This document shows positions 1-7,929 of a stretch of 64,000 nt of DNA, piece by piece; position 1 is the stretch's first letter; every line of letters starts with the position of its first letter. Where the stretch lies: NCBI RefSeq assembly GCF_002929495.1, contig NZ_PJJJ01000032.1, positions 28,033 through 92,032 on the forward strand. The letters are read 5' to 3'. Under the pieces are notes generated by a model. It made no database searches, had not been told where the DNA came from, and saw only the letters and a list, made by a program, of their open reading frames with translations. This stretch comes from Cryobacterium sp. Y82 (GTDB lineage Bacteria; Actinomycetota; Actinomycetes; Actinomycetales; Microbacteriaceae). The position numbers were made by a program, and so were the translations under genes.

Positions 1-72
1 TGTTGATACGGATGACCAACGCACCGAAGCACGATCGCCGCCCCTCAACCCGGGCCGGCAGAATTGAGCGAC

Positions 73-1329
73 ATGACTGACCCGGCCCTGACCTCCTCCC
101 CGCTGCTCGGCCTACCCGGCGCGGTTCAGGCCGAAGGAATCGATGCCGGCGTCGCCGCGCACTACGGCAACCCCATGATCGAGCAGCGCACCCTCGCTGC
201 CGGTGGCGCCATCGTCGACCTCTCCCACCGCGGCGTGCTCTCCGTCTCCGGCCCCGACCGACTCACCTGGCTCAATTCCATCGCCAGCCAGGAATTGAAA
301 AGCATGAAGCCGGGCGAATCCACCGAAATGCTGCTGCTCGACCCCACCGGACGTCTCGAGTACGCCATCCGCGTGCTCGACGATGGCGTCGAGACCTGGC
401 TTTTGATCGAGGCGGCCGAGCTGCCCGGCCTGCAGAAGTTTCTCGACCGCATGAAGTTCATGCTGCGCGTGCAGGTCGTCGACCATACTCTGGCCTACGC
501 CACGATCGGCGCCATGACGGATGCTCCCGCCACCGTCGGCCTCTTCCCCGCCGCCCCGAACGACGTGCCCCTGACCTGGCGCGACCCGTGGGCCGAAGTT
601 GCCCGCGGCGGCTACCAGTATGCCGAAACTCCCGAGCACCCCGGAACCCACTGGACTTACACGGAAACCCTCGTGCCCCGGGCCAGTCTCCCGGCCCTCC
701 GCGATGCCCTCGCCGCCGGAACCGTGACCGTCACGCCCGCGCTTGCTGAAACCGCCGCAGCACCCGGAGCCGCGCCCGCCGATGCCCTCGCCGCCGCATC
801 CGCTTCGCCAGTGAAACCCGCAGGTCTCCTCGCCCTCGAAGCGCTGCGCATCGCGGCCTGGCGGCCGCGCCGGGCGCGCGAGGTCGATGAGAAGACCATC
901 CCGCACGAGCTGGACTGGCTGCGCACCGCCGTGCACCTGAGCAAGGGCTGCTACCGCGGACAGGAAACTGTCGCGAAGGTGCACAATCTCGGCCACCCGC
1001 CGCGCCGGCTGGTCATGCTTCACCTCGACGGATCCGAGGGCGTACTGCCCGCCCCCGGCGACTCGGTGCAGGCCGACCGTGTCAGGCCAGAGCAAGAAGC
1101 CGAGCGGGTTACCGTTGGCGTCATCACCTCGAGCGGAATCCACTACGAGCTCGGGCCGATCGCGCTCGCGGTGATCAAGCGCACCATCCCGGCTGCGTCG
1201 ACGCTCTACGTCGAGTCCGAGGGCATCGTCATCTCGGCCAGCCAGGAGATCATCGTGCCGCAGTCGGCCGGGTCCGTCGCCGACATCCCCCGCCTGCCCC
1301 GCCTCGGCATTCGCACGCCCGGTCACTGA
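73..1329 (+). CDS. ygfZ: YgfZ/GcvT-type folate-binding protein
   Basis: A 418-residue protein of the YgfZ branch of the GcvT-like aminomethyltransferase fold. In the family it binds folate and supports repair or maturation of iron-sulfur enzymes in the cytoplasm. The diagnostic motif KGCYRGQE is present at residues 291-298, with the conserved Cys at 293. A TTG three codons upstream (64) would also be in frame; I prefer the ATG because no good ribosome site favours the TTG. Between roughly residues 215 and 255 there is an Ala/Pro-rich stretch that interrupts the fold and looks like a disordered insertion. The next gene, gpmA, follows after 30 bases but has its own promoter-like hexamer. Family assignment is firm; the exact substrate is inferred from the family. 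Confidence 0.93.
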   Translation: MTDPALTSSPLLGLPGAVQAEGIDAGVAAHYGNPMIEQRTLAAGGAIVDLSHRGVLSVSGPDRLTWLNSIASQELKSMKPGESTEMLLLDPTGRLEYAIRVLDDGVETWLLIEAAELPGLQKFLDRMKFMLRVQVVDHTLAYATIGAMTDAPATVGLFPAAPNDVPLTWRDPWAEVARGGYQYAETPEHPGTHWTYTETLVPRASLPALRDALAAGTVTVTPALAETAAAPGAAPADALAAASASPVKPAGLLALEALRIAAWRPRRAREVDEKTIPHELDWLRTAVHLSKGCYRGQETVAKVHNLGHPPRRLVMLHLDGSEGVLPAPGDSVQADRVRPEQEAERVTVGVITSSGIHYELGPIALAVIKRTIPAASTLYVESEGIVISASQEIIVPQSAGSVADIPRLPRLGIRTPGH

Positions 1330-1347
1330 GTCCGCCCCGGCGCTCGA

Positions 1348-1353
1348 TAGAGT
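1348..1353 (+). promoter_or_regulatory. -10 element of a leaderless promoter for gpmA
   Basis: TAGAGT is followed by exactly six bases and then the gpmA ATG at 1360. This puts the expected transcription start on the A of the start codon. No Shine-Dalgarno sequence lies in front of the ATG. Confidence 0.6.
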
Positions 1354-1359
1354 GGGCAC

Positions 1360-2112
1360 ATGCCTGCCCCCTACACACTCGTCCTTCTCCGCCACGGCCA
1401 AAGCACCTGGAACCAGCAGAACCTGTTCACCGGCTGGGTGGACGTTCCCCTCAGCGAACAGGGCGCCAGCGAAGCCGCGCGCGCTGGCGTGCTGCTGAAG
1501 GATGCCGGCCTGCTGCCGGACGTATTGCACACCAGCCTGCTCTCCCGCGCTATCCAGACCGCGAACCTGGCGCTCGAAGAAGCTGACCGCTCGTGGATCC
1601 CGGTGAAGCGCTCGTGGCGTCTCAATGAACGCCACTACGGCGGGCTGCAGGGCCTTGACAAGGCCGCGACCCAGGCCAAATTCGGCCAGGAACAGTTCAT
1701 GCTCTGGCGCCGCTCCTACGACACCCCGCCGCCCGTGCTCGACGACTCGAGCGAGTTCTCGCAGGCGCACGACGCCCGCTACGCCGACCTCGGCCCCGAC
1801 CTGCCCCGCACCGAGTGCCTCAAAGACGTCGTCGAGCGGATGCTGCCCTACTGGCAGTCCGACATCGCGCCCGACCTGCGCGCGGGTAAAACCGTACTGG
1901 TCACGGCGCACGGCAACTCCCTGCGTGCCCTGGTCAAGCACCTCGACGGAATCAGCGATGCCGATATCGCCGAGCTGAACATTCCCACCGGAATTCCGCT
2001 CGTCTACCAGCTCGGCGAAGACCTTATGCCGCTGGGCCCCGGGCAGTACCTCGACCCCGAAGCCGCTGCGGCCGGTGCGGCCGCCGTCGCCGCCCAGGGC
2101 AACAAGAAGTAG
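1360..2112 (+). CDS. gpmA: 2,3-bisphosphoglycerate-dependent phosphoglycerate mutase
   Basis: A 250-residue histidine-phosphatase-superfamily enzyme that interconverts 3- and 2-phosphoglycerate in cytosolic glycolysis and gluconeogenesis. The phosphohistidine motif is [10 protein letters not shown], with R11 and H12. A second catalytic His sits in TAHGNS (H184), and the substrate loop [11 protein letters not shown] is intact. Length matches bacterial dPGM. The C-terminal 15 or so residues are an Ala/Gly tail. The ATG at 1360 is chosen because a TAGAGT hexamer stands six bases before it and the protein aligns from its first residues. Identification is essentially certain. Confidence 0.97.
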   Translation: MPAPYTLVLLRHGQSTWNQQNLFTGWVDVPLSEQGASEAARAGVLLKDAGLLPDVLHTSLLSRAIQTANLALEEADRSWIPVKRSWRLNERHYGGLQGLDKAATQAKFGQEQFMLWRRSYDTPPPVLDDSSEFSQAHDARYADLGPDLPRTECLKDVVERMLPYWQSDIAPDLRAGKTVLVTAHGNSLRALVKHLDGISDADIAELNIPTGIPLVYQLGEDLMPLGPGQYLDPEAAAAGAAAVAAQGNKK

Positions 2113-2153
2113 TTTCGCTGGCTAAATCGGCCACCCGGCGCACTTCTTTAGGC

Positions 2154-2245
2154 GCATAACTCGTGCAAATTGTCGGACGCCGGCACAAGTACCGTGTAAT
2201 CCTGCGGTCGAAAATTCGTCGGGGCGCACATTGCAGGAGTTATGC
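2154..2245. repeat. imperfect inverted repeat, 16-17 base arms
   Basis: The left arm GCATAACTCGTGCAAAT (2154-2170) matches the reverse complement of the right arm (2230-2245, read on the minus strand as GCATAACTCCTGCAAT) with one mismatch and one extra base. About 59 bases lie between the arms. It sits between convergent genes, so it may be a terminator-like structure or the ends of a small decayed element. Confidence 0.6.
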
Positions 2246-2387
2246 GAGTGGCGCCTCGGTGAACTAGCGGAAACGGACCCGGAGTGCCGGCTTCGGGGCT
2301 GGTGACAGGATTTCGATGCCTGCGGCACCCCACGCCTCGTGGCCGCGCCTCATTTCGGTGGGCGCTGCGCCGGTTACTGTAGCGACT

Positions 2388-2478
2388 ACCGAAACCGGGC
2401 GCGCGCATCTCGTGTGGTCACCCAACCGGATCCCCGCACCGCAAACGGACACCCGCACCGAAACCGGGCGCGCGCATC
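2388..2478 (+). repeat. 22-base direct repeat, two copies
   Basis: The string beginning ACCGAAACCGGGCGCGCGCA occurs at 2388-2409 and again at 2457-2478, identical over 22 bases, with a period of 69. The second copy ends 18 bases from the phoU stop codon. Function is unknown. Confidence 0.75.
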
Positions 2479-2496
2479 CGAGTCGTTACCAGATGA

Positions 2497-3153
2497 TCAG
2501 GCGTGGTCGTCCTGGTGCCAGGCGCCCGTACCGAGGTACTGCACCTTCTTCGCGATGGAGACTGCGTGGTCAGCGAAACGTTCGTGGTACCGGCTGGCCA
2601 GGGTCGCGTCGACGGTGTCGGCGGCCAGTCCCTTCCAGGTTTCGCCGAGCACGGCGTCGAACACGCTCAGGTGCAGGGCGTCGACCTTGTCGTCTTCGTT
2701 GCGAATCTTTTCGGCGAGCTGCATGTCCTGGTTGGTGAGCAACTGGGTGAGCATGTTTGCGATGACTACGTCGAGGGCGCCCATCTCGGCGAAGGTGCTG
2801 CGCAGCCCCTTGGGGATGACCTTGTCGGGAAATCGGTAGCGGGCCAGCTGGGCGATGTGGGTGGCGAGGTCGCCCATCCGCTCGAGGGAGGCGCTGATGC
2901 GCAAGGCACTGACCACGATGCGCAGGTCGCGGGCGACCGGCTGCTGGCGCGCGAGAATGGTGATGGCGAGTTCATCGAGCTCAACGGTGAGTTCGTCGAT
3001 CTTCTCGTCTTCGGTGATGGCCTCTTCGGCGAGGCTCACGTCGCTCTCGTTGAAGGCGCGTGTTGCTTTGTCCATAGAAATCGCGACGAGCCGGGCGATG
3101 TCGACGAGTCGCTGTTGAACTTCGGCGAGTTCTTGTTGGAATACATCGCGCAT
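2497..3153 (-). CDS. phoU: phosphate signalling regulator PhoU
   Basis: A 218-residue all-helical cytoplasmic protein of the PhoU family. It links the phosphate importer to the SenX3-type sensor kinase and dampens the phosphate-starvation response. The two PhoU repeats, each a three-helix unit with E/DxxxD metal-binding signatures, span residues about 10-100 and 110-205. The frame extends 11 codons further upstream, but the ATG at 3153 has the ribosome site AAGGACC just in front and gives the normal family N-terminus MRDVFQQEL. It is divergent from senX3 across a 180-base gap, the standard actinobacterial arrangement. No pst genes are visible nearby. Confidence 0.95.
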   Translation of the reverse strand: MRDVFQQELAEVQQRLVDIARLVAISMDKATRAFNESDVSLAEEAITEDEKIDELTVELDELAITILARQQPVARDLRIVVSALRISASLERMGDLATHIAQLARYRFPDKVIPKGLRSTFAEMGALDVVIANMLTQLLTNQDMQLAEKIRNEDDKVDALHLSVFDAVLGETWKGLAADTVDATLASRYHERFADHAVSIAKKVQYLGTGAWHQDDHA

Positions 3154-3193
3154 AGGGGTGGTCCTTCCGGCCGCGCGAACACGCACGATCTAT

Positions 3194-3211
3194 GTGACCA
3201 GCTTTGGTCAC
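3194..3211. promoter_or_regulatory. palindrome in the phoU-senX3 divergent promoter region
   Basis: GTGACCAGCTTTGGTCAC contains perfect 7-base arms (GTGACCA/TGGTCAC) around a 4-base spacer, between the two divergent phosphate genes. It is a plausible operator. RegX3/PhoP boxes are direct repeats related to GTTCACC, so this inverted form is not a clean match and the regulator is unknown. Confidence 0.4.
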
Positions 3212-3333
3212 CGGTTTATGATGTCGAATTTAGGTTAACGGCAGGTGCCGCCCACTTGAACACTTACTAAAGTACAGGGCCAGGCGTAGGTGCGTTGCGA
3301 ACGACGGGCAGATACTGTCAGTAATCTGTAGAG

Positions 3334-4524
3334 ATGGAATCGACGTGGCTGGTGTTGCTGTCGCTGGCACTCGGGCTCGGTGTTGGCGCCGGCTTCGTGT
3401 CGCTCGTGCACGTCGCCGAGCGTCACGGTCGCCGCGCTGCGGATGTCGTCAACCCCGCTGTGCCCGACGGTATCGATCAGGTGCTCGACGCCCTCGAGAC
3501 AGCTGGCGTTGTGCTCGACCCGTCGAACAACGTCATCAAGACCAGCCCGGGCGCCCTCACTCTGGGCCTGGTCTGGAACCAGCAGCTCGTGCACCCCGAA
3601 CTGCTTGAACTCGCCCGTCGGGTACGGCAGACCGGCGACCCGATCTCCGAAGACCTGGTGCTCTCCCGCGGTCCGTTCGGCGACGCGAGTATGCGATTTC
3701 GGGTGCGCCTGGCCCGGCTCGGCACCCGTTACGTGCTGCTGCTGGCCGAAGACCGCACCGAAGCCTTTCGCCTCGACGAGGTGCGCCGCGACTTCGTGGC
3801 CAATATCAGCCACGAACTGAAAACTCCCATCGCCTCCGTCGGTCTGCTCGCCGAGGCTCTCAACCAGGCAGCGGATGAACCGGAGCAGGTTCGCCGCTTT
3901 GCCAACCGGTTAACGACAGAGTCGGCCAGGCTCGGCCGCCTCACCCAGGAGATTATCGAACTGTCCCGGTTGCAAGCGCAGGACGCCCTCGCCGAACCGG
4001 AGATTCTCAGCGTGGACGACATCGTCGCCGCAGCGGTCGATCAAAGTCGGGTCGTCGCCGAGGCCGAGCGCATCACGATCGTCATCGGCAAGAAGTCTGG
4101 GGCCCGGGTTTTCGGTGACGAAGCCCTACTCATCGTCGCCGTTCACAATCTCGTCGCAAACGCGGTGAACTATTCCCTCGAGGGGTCGCGAGTCGGCGTC
4201 GGCGTGCGCCTGCAGAAGGGCATCGTCGAGATCACCGTTACCGACCAGGGAGTCGGCATCGCCGAGAGCGACCTCGACCGGGTGTTCGAACGCTTCTTCC
4301 GCGTCGACCAGGCTCGCTCGCGGCACACCGGCGGTACCGGCCTCGGCTTGTCCATTGTCAAGCACGTCGTGCAGAACCACGGCGGCGACATTCGCGTCTG
4401 GTCACAGCCGGGCAGCGGATCTACCTTCACCATCCGCCTTCCGGAGGCGGCTGTACCGATCATCGAACCACGCCCGAACAAACCGCGACCGGTCGCCCGT
4501 GCGGCCGCAGGAGACACACTATGA
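3334..4524 (+). CDS. senX3: phosphate-responsive sensor histidine kinase SenX3
   Basis: A 396-residue membrane sensor kinase. One N-terminal membrane segment (residues about 3-23) is followed by a short PAS-like region, a HisKA domain with the phosphoacceptor H160 in ISHELKTP, and an HATPase domain. The HATPase domain has an N-box (NLVANAVNYS), a G1 box (DQGVGIA) and a G2 box (GGTGLGLSIVKH). All catalytic boxes are intact. It should phosphorylate RegX3 when phosphate is low, with PhoU as negative partner. It shares a 4-base ATGA overlap with regX3, so the pair is translationally coupled. The extra residues beyond the kinase core form a short basic tail. Confidence 0.95.
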   Translation: MESTWLVLLSLALGLGVGAGFVSLVHVAERHGRRAADVVNPAVPDGIDQVLDALETAGVVLDPSNNVIKTSPGALTLGLVWNQQLVHPELLELARRVRQTGDPISEDLVLSRGPFGDASMRFRVRLARLGTRYVLLLAEDRTEAFRLDEVRRDFVANISHELKTPIASVGLLAEALNQAADEPEQVRRFANRLTTESARLGRLTQEIIELSRLQAQDALAEPEILSVDDIVAAAVDQSRVVAEAERITIVIGKKSGARVFGDEALLIVAVHNLVANAVNYSLEGSRVGVGVRLQKGIVEITVTDQGVGIAESDLDRVFERFFRVDQARSRHTGGTGLGLSIVKHVVQNHGGDIRVWSQPGSGSTFTIRLPEAAVPIIEPRPNKPRPVARAAAGDTL

Positions 4525-5204
4525 CACGCATCCTCTTAGTTGAAGACGAGAGCGCACTGAGCGAGCCGCTCAGCTTCCTGCTCGAACGTGAGGGCTATGA
4601 GGTCGTCGTTGCCGAAGACGGCCCGAGCGCGATCAGCGAGTTCGACCAGAACGGCACCGACCTTATTCTGCTCGACCTGATGCTGCCCGGCATTCCGGGC
4701 ACCGAGGTGTGCCGGGATATACGCACCCGCTCGACCGTGCCGATTATCATGCTCACGGCAAAGGATTCCGAGATCGATATCGTCGTCGGGCTCGAACTGG
4801 GCGCCGACGATTATGTCACCAAGCCCTATTCCACTCGTGAACTGGTTGCCCGCATTCGCGCGGTGCTGCGGCGGCACGAAGACCAGAGCGCAACCGACGT
4901 GGACACCATGCTCACGGCAGGCACGGTGCGCATGGACGTGGAGCGGCACGCCGTGACCGTCTCCGGTGAGCTCGTCAATATGCCGTTAAAAGAATTCGAA
5001 CTCCTCGAATTTTTGTTACGGAACGCCGGGCGTGTGCTCACCCGCGGTCAGCTCATCGACCGGGTCTGGGGCACCGACTATTTCGGCGATACCAAAACGC
5101 TCGACGTGCATATCAAACGCATCCGCTCGCGAATCGAGGCTGCACCCTCCGAACCGGTCATGCTCGTCACTGTGCGCGGGCTCGGCTACCGATTCGAAGC
5201 GTAG
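4521..5204 (+). CDS. regX3: OmpR/PhoB-family response regulator RegX3
   Basis: A 227-residue regulator. Receiver domain residues 1-120 contain the phosphoacceptor D52 in LLDLMLPG and the conserved Lys in VTKPYS. A winged-helix DNA-binding domain (about 130-225) ends in RGLGYRFE. It is the partner of SenX3 and the expected activator of phosphate-starvation genes. The start overlaps the senX3 stop (ATGA). A perfect 11-base hairpin follows, separating it from the convergent lipoprotein gene. Confidence 0.95.
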   Translation: MTRILLVEDESALSEPLSFLLEREGYEVVVAEDGPSAISEFDQNGTDLILLDLMLPGIPGTEVCRDIRTRSTVPIIMLTAKDSEIDIVVGLELGADDYVTKPYSTRELVARIRAVLRRHEDQSATDVDTMLTAGTVRMDVERHAVTVSGELVNMPLKEFELLEFLLRNAGRVLTRGQLIDRVWGTDYFGDTKTLDVHIKRIRSRIEAAPSEPVMLVTVRGLGYRFEA

Positions 5205-5216
5205 CCCGAATACACT

Positions 5217-5250
5217 TCAGGCCGCCGACCCATAAGGGACGGCGGCCTGA
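5217..5250. terminator. bidirectional terminator between regX3 and the lipoprotein gene
   Basis: A perfect 11-base stem, TCAGGCCGCCG (5217-5227) with CGGCGGCCTGA (5240-5250), and a 12-base loop lie between two convergent genes. There is no strong T-tract, so termination strength is uncertain. Confidence 0.7.
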
Positions 5251-5266
5251 GTGAGACGTCGTGAGG

Positions 5267-5782
5267 TTACGCGGCGGGCGTGGCCGACGGTGTTGGAGTC
5301 TCGGTCGGTGCGATCGTCGGCAGTAATCCGTCGTATTCTTCCTGAAAACCGGTCAGTACGGGCAGCAGTAGCTCGATGCCGGTCTCTTCGCCGTACTGAA
5401 AGAACACCGGAAACAGCGAGCCGGGCTGGCTGTCCATGTTCTCCAGAACCACCGAGGCCGCGCCGTCAGTGCCGAAGGTCACGGTCGTATTGGGCTCGAC
5501 CGGAACGTTCTGCGAGACCTTTCCGGTGCTCGACTCGTACTGCACGAGCAGGCTCTGCACGGAGTCCGTCGGGTTCACCACGGAGACGACCAGGTTGGCC
5601 AGCTCGCCATCGGTGGAGAACAACATGGCGTTGCGAATGTGAATCTCGCCCACCTCGCCGCTAACGCCGTCGCTGGCGTTGTAGGCGATCGAGGTGGCCG
5701 GCGCTGCGAAGAACCCGCACGCGCTCGTGCCCAATAGAATGCCAGCCGCCAAGACGACGGATGCAGCGATGCGCGCTCTCAC
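5267..5782 (-). CDS. uncharacterised lipoprotein
   Basis: A 171-residue predicted lipoprotein. A basic N-terminus and hydrophobic segment end in the lipobox LGTSAC, with the lipidated Cys at 22. The mature part is largely beta-type, resembling small bacterial DUF-type lipoproteins with an Ig-like fold, and ends in a Thr/Pro-rich tail. The frame is open 16 codons further upstream, but GTG at 5782 has the strong site GGAGG (5787-5791) in front and makes the lipobox fall at the right distance. It sits between regX3 and carD, a position common in actinobacteria. I do not recognise a function. Confidence 0.85.
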   Translation of the reverse strand: MRARIAASVVLAAGILLGTSACGFFAAPATSIAYNASDGVSGEVGEIHIRNAMLFSTDGELANLVVSVVNPTDSVQSLLVQYESSTGKVSQNVPVEPNTTVTFGTDGAASVVLENMDSQPGSLFPVFFQYGEETGIELLLPVLTGFQEEYDGLLPTIAPTETPTPSATPAA

Positions 5783-5928
5783 AAGACCTCCACTTACTGA
5801 AGCAGCGGTCGGCAAGGGCCGGCGCTGCAAAATTCACTTTGTCACTAGCTTAGCGGCGCGGGTAGGTGCGCAATTGTCGCCGACGTGCCTCGCGGGGGCG
5901 CGCGTACTGTAGCACCTCTTAGCTGTGG

Positions 5929-5934
5929 TAAACT
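5929..5934 (+). promoter_or_regulatory. candidate -10 element for carD
   Basis: TAAACT lies 25 bases before the carD ATG and in front of the ribosome site GAAGGG. No clear -35 is visible. Confidence 0.4.
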
Positions 5935-5959
5935 CGGGGTCGCTGAAGGGATCACATCC

Positions 5960-6442
5960 ATGCTGTTTGAGGTTGGCGAAACTGTCGTATATCCCCACCA
6001 CGGCGCGGCGATGATCACCGAGGTGAAGACCCGCATCATCAAGGGTGAAGAGAAGCTGTACCTCAAGTTGAATGTCACCCAGGGTGATTTGACTATCGAG
6101 GTTCCCGCCGAAAATGTCGATCTTGTCGGCGTTCGCGATGTCATTGGCCAAGACGGCCTCGACAAGGTCTTCGAAGTGCTGCGGGCTCCGTTCACCGAAG
6201 AGCCCACGAACTGGTCCCGCCGGTACAAGGCCAATCTCGAAAAGCTGGCCAGCGGCGATGTAATCAAGGTGTCAGAGGTGGTGCGCGACCTGTGGCGCCG
6301 CGACCAGGACCGTGGCCTGTCCGCCGGTGAAAAGCGGATGCTGGCCAAGGCTCGGCAGATTCTGATCAGCGAGCTGGCCCTGGCTGAAAAGACTGACGAA
6401 GAGAAGGCGTCTACCGTACTCGACGAGGTTCTGGCTTCGTGA
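5960..6442 (+). CDS. carD: CarD-family transcription regulator
   Basis: A 160-residue RNA-polymerase-binding regulator that stabilises open complexes, notably at ribosomal RNA promoters. The N-terminal RNAP-interaction domain (about 1-60) begins [15 protein letters not shown]. The C-terminal helical DNA-interaction domain spans about 65-155 and includes the conserved Trp region [12 protein letters not shown]. The frame is open 25 codons upstream, but the ATG at 5960 gives the family N-terminus and has GAAGGG in front. A rho-independent terminator follows, so carD is probably monocistronic. Confidence 0.96.
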   Translation: MLFEVGETVVYPHHGAAMITEVKTRIIKGEEKLYLKLNVTQGDLTIEVPAENVDLVGVRDVIGQDGLDKVFEVLRAPFTEEPTNWSRRYKANLEKLASGDVIKVSEVVRDLWRRDQDRGLSAGEKRMLAKARQILISELALAEKTDEEKASTVLDEVLAS

Positions 6443-6481
6443 ACTTCCGAACTATCTAGCTCGACCAATGTGCTTCGTGAG

Positions 6482-6508
6482 AGGCGGCGCCGACAGGCGT
6501 CGCCTTTT
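6482..6508 (+). terminator. rho-independent terminator of carD
   Basis: The stem AGGCGGCGCC (6482-6491) pairs with GGCGTCGCCT (6496-6505) with one G-U pair and a GACA loop. It runs straight into TTTT. Confidence 0.88.
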
Positions 6509-6553
6509 GCATGCTTGTCCCGACCATACTTTCCAGCCTGATGCTCAGATAGA

Positions 6554-6559
6554 TACCCT
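6554..6559 (+). promoter_or_regulatory. -10 element of a leaderless promoter for ispDF
   Basis: TACCCT, then six bases, then the ATG at 6566. No ribosome site is seen. Confidence 0.5.
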
Positions 6560-6565
6560 CCAGAT

Positions 6566-7927
6566 ATGACTGATTCACCAGCACTATCGGCTGCGCCCTC
6601 GGTTGCCGTCATCGTCGTGGCCGCCGGCAGTGGTTCGCGCCTCGGTCACGCCGAGCCTAAAGCATTCGTTCCGCTACAAATGCGCCCCCTCCTGGAGCGT
6701 GCCTTGGATTCGATTTTTAGAATGCGTGAGGCCGTGCAGATCATCGTGGTTGCTCCCAGTGACCGGCTGACGTATGCCCGAGGCATTGCCGCTCAGGTCG
6801 CTGCACGTCACGAGGCGCCCGTTTCCACCAACCGGCCGGCGTCCGGCCCCGCCGCGTCTCCTTCGCGCACGGTCACCATCGTCGGCGGCGGGCGCACTCG
6901 CCAGGACTCGGTCGATCGCGGCATGAGTGCACTGATACCGAGCATCGACATCGTGCTCGTGCACGACGCCGCGCGCGCACTCACCCCGGCCGCCCTCTGC
7001 GACGAGGTCGTCGCTGCGGTGCGCTCCACTGGACACGGCATTATTCCGGGGTTGCCCCTGGTCGACACCATTAAGCGCATCGCCAATTCCGGCGCCATCC
7101 TCGGAACCGTCGATCGTTCTGAGCTCTCCGCGGTGCAGACCCCGCAAGGCTTTCCGCGCTCAATGCTCGCGGAGGCCCACACCTGGGCCGCGCAGAACGG
7201 CCGGTTCGAAGCCCTCACCGACGATGCGGCGCTCGTCGCGGACGCCGGGCTCCCGGTAAGCGTTATCCCCGGCCACCAGCTCGCCTTCAAGATCACGACC
7301 CCCGAAGATCTCGCACGTGCCGAGCTGATTTTGCAAGCTGCGCTGGGCGAACCACAGCCTCAGATCCTTCCGCGCATCGGCACCGGCCTCGACGTGCACG
7401 CCTTCGCGGCCGACGACACGACCGAACTCTGGTTGGCCGGCCTCCACTGGCCGGGGGAGCGCGGGCTCAGCGGCCACAGTGACGGCGATGTCGCCTGCCA
7501 CGCCATCTGTGATGCCCTGCTCGGCGCCGCCGGACTCGGCGATATCGGCAGCGTTTTCGGCACGGCCGACCCCCGGTTCACCGGTGCGCACGGCGAGACT
7601 TTCCTCACCGAAACCGTGCGCCTGGTCGCCGCAGCCGGCTATCTCATTGGCAATGTTTCGGTGCAGATTATCGGCAATCGTCCTAAATTTTCACCGCGTC
7701 GAGGCGAAGCCGAAACGCGACTCGCCGGCATTCTCTCTGCACCGGTCAATATTGGCGCGACGACGACCGACACGCTCGGCTTCACCGGCCGCTCTGAAGG
7801 CGTGGCGGCGACGGCGACCGCATTGGTTTACCCCGCACCCCGTGCAGGGCGATTTGCCGGGCAGGTGGCCGCGCCCGCCCCCCTGCCCGAGCCGGGTCAG
7901 ACCCCTGACCTAAACTGGGAGGCGTGA
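6566..7927 (+). CDS. ispDF: bifunctional IspD/IspF isoprenoid enzyme
   Basis: A 453-residue fusion of two enzymes of the non-mevalonate isoprenoid pathway. The N-terminal IspD (about 10-255) attaches CTP to methylerythritol phosphate; its nucleotide loop is [11 protein letters not shown]. The C-terminal IspF (about 270-430) forms the cyclic diphosphate; its metal-binding D276-V-H278 starts GTGLDVHAF, and [14 protein letters not shown] is present. IspE, the middle step, is absent, as is usual for such fusions. A basic patch (about 88-105) is an insertion in IspD. The last bases overlap or abut cysS. The last 25 residues are a Pro/Ala-rich tail. Confidence 0.95.
   Translation: MTDSPALSAAPSVAVIVVAAGSGSRLGHAEPKAFVPLQMRPLLERALDSIFRMREAVQIIVVAPSDRLTYARGIAAQVAARHEAPVSTNRPASGPAASPSRTVTIVGGGRTRQDSVDRGMSALIPSIDIVLVHDAARALTPAALCDEVVAAVRSTGHGIIPGLPLVDTIKRIANSGAILGTVDRSELSAVQTPQGFPRSMLAEAHTWAAQNGRFEALTDDAALVADAGLPVSVIPGHQLAFKITTPEDLARAELILQAALGEPQPQILPRIGTGLDVHAFAADDTTELWLAGLHWPGERGLSGHSDGDVACHAICDALLGAAGLGDIGSVFGTADPRFTGAHGETFLTETVRLVAAAGYLIGNVSVQIIGNRPKFSPRRGEAETRLAGILSAPVNIGATTTDTLGFTGRSEGVAATATALVYPAPRAGRFAGQVAAPAPLPEPGQTPDLNWEA
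7911..7916 (+). promoter_or_regulatory. possible internal -10 element before cysS
   Basis: TAAACT lies seven bases before a GTG at 7924, which could be a leaderless start. A Shine-Dalgarno GGGAGG at 7917-7922 instead fits the ATG at 7930. The two signals overlap. Confidence 0.4.
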
Positions 7928-7929
7928 CC

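Larger units (their letters stand above)
2113..2496. other. non-coding gap between gpmA and phoU, with repeats
   Basis: A 384-base gap between the convergent genes gpmA and phoU. I see no credible gene in it. It holds an inverted repeat (arms at 2154-2170 and 2230-2245) and a pair of 22-base direct repeats (2388-2409 and 2457-2478). Frames open here are short and have atypical composition. Confidence 0.7.

Noticed and set aside
112-1941. Long minus-strand frame across ygfZ and gpmA
   Set aside because: It lies fully antisense to two clear genes, has no family similarity, and its length is explained by high-GC antisense openness.
3154-3333. Classical PHO box (direct repeats of a GTTCACC-like unit) at phoU-senX3
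   Set aside because: GTCACCGGTTT and GTTAACGGCAG are 27 bases apart, not the 11 or 22 expected. Only the palindrome at 3194-3211 is reported.
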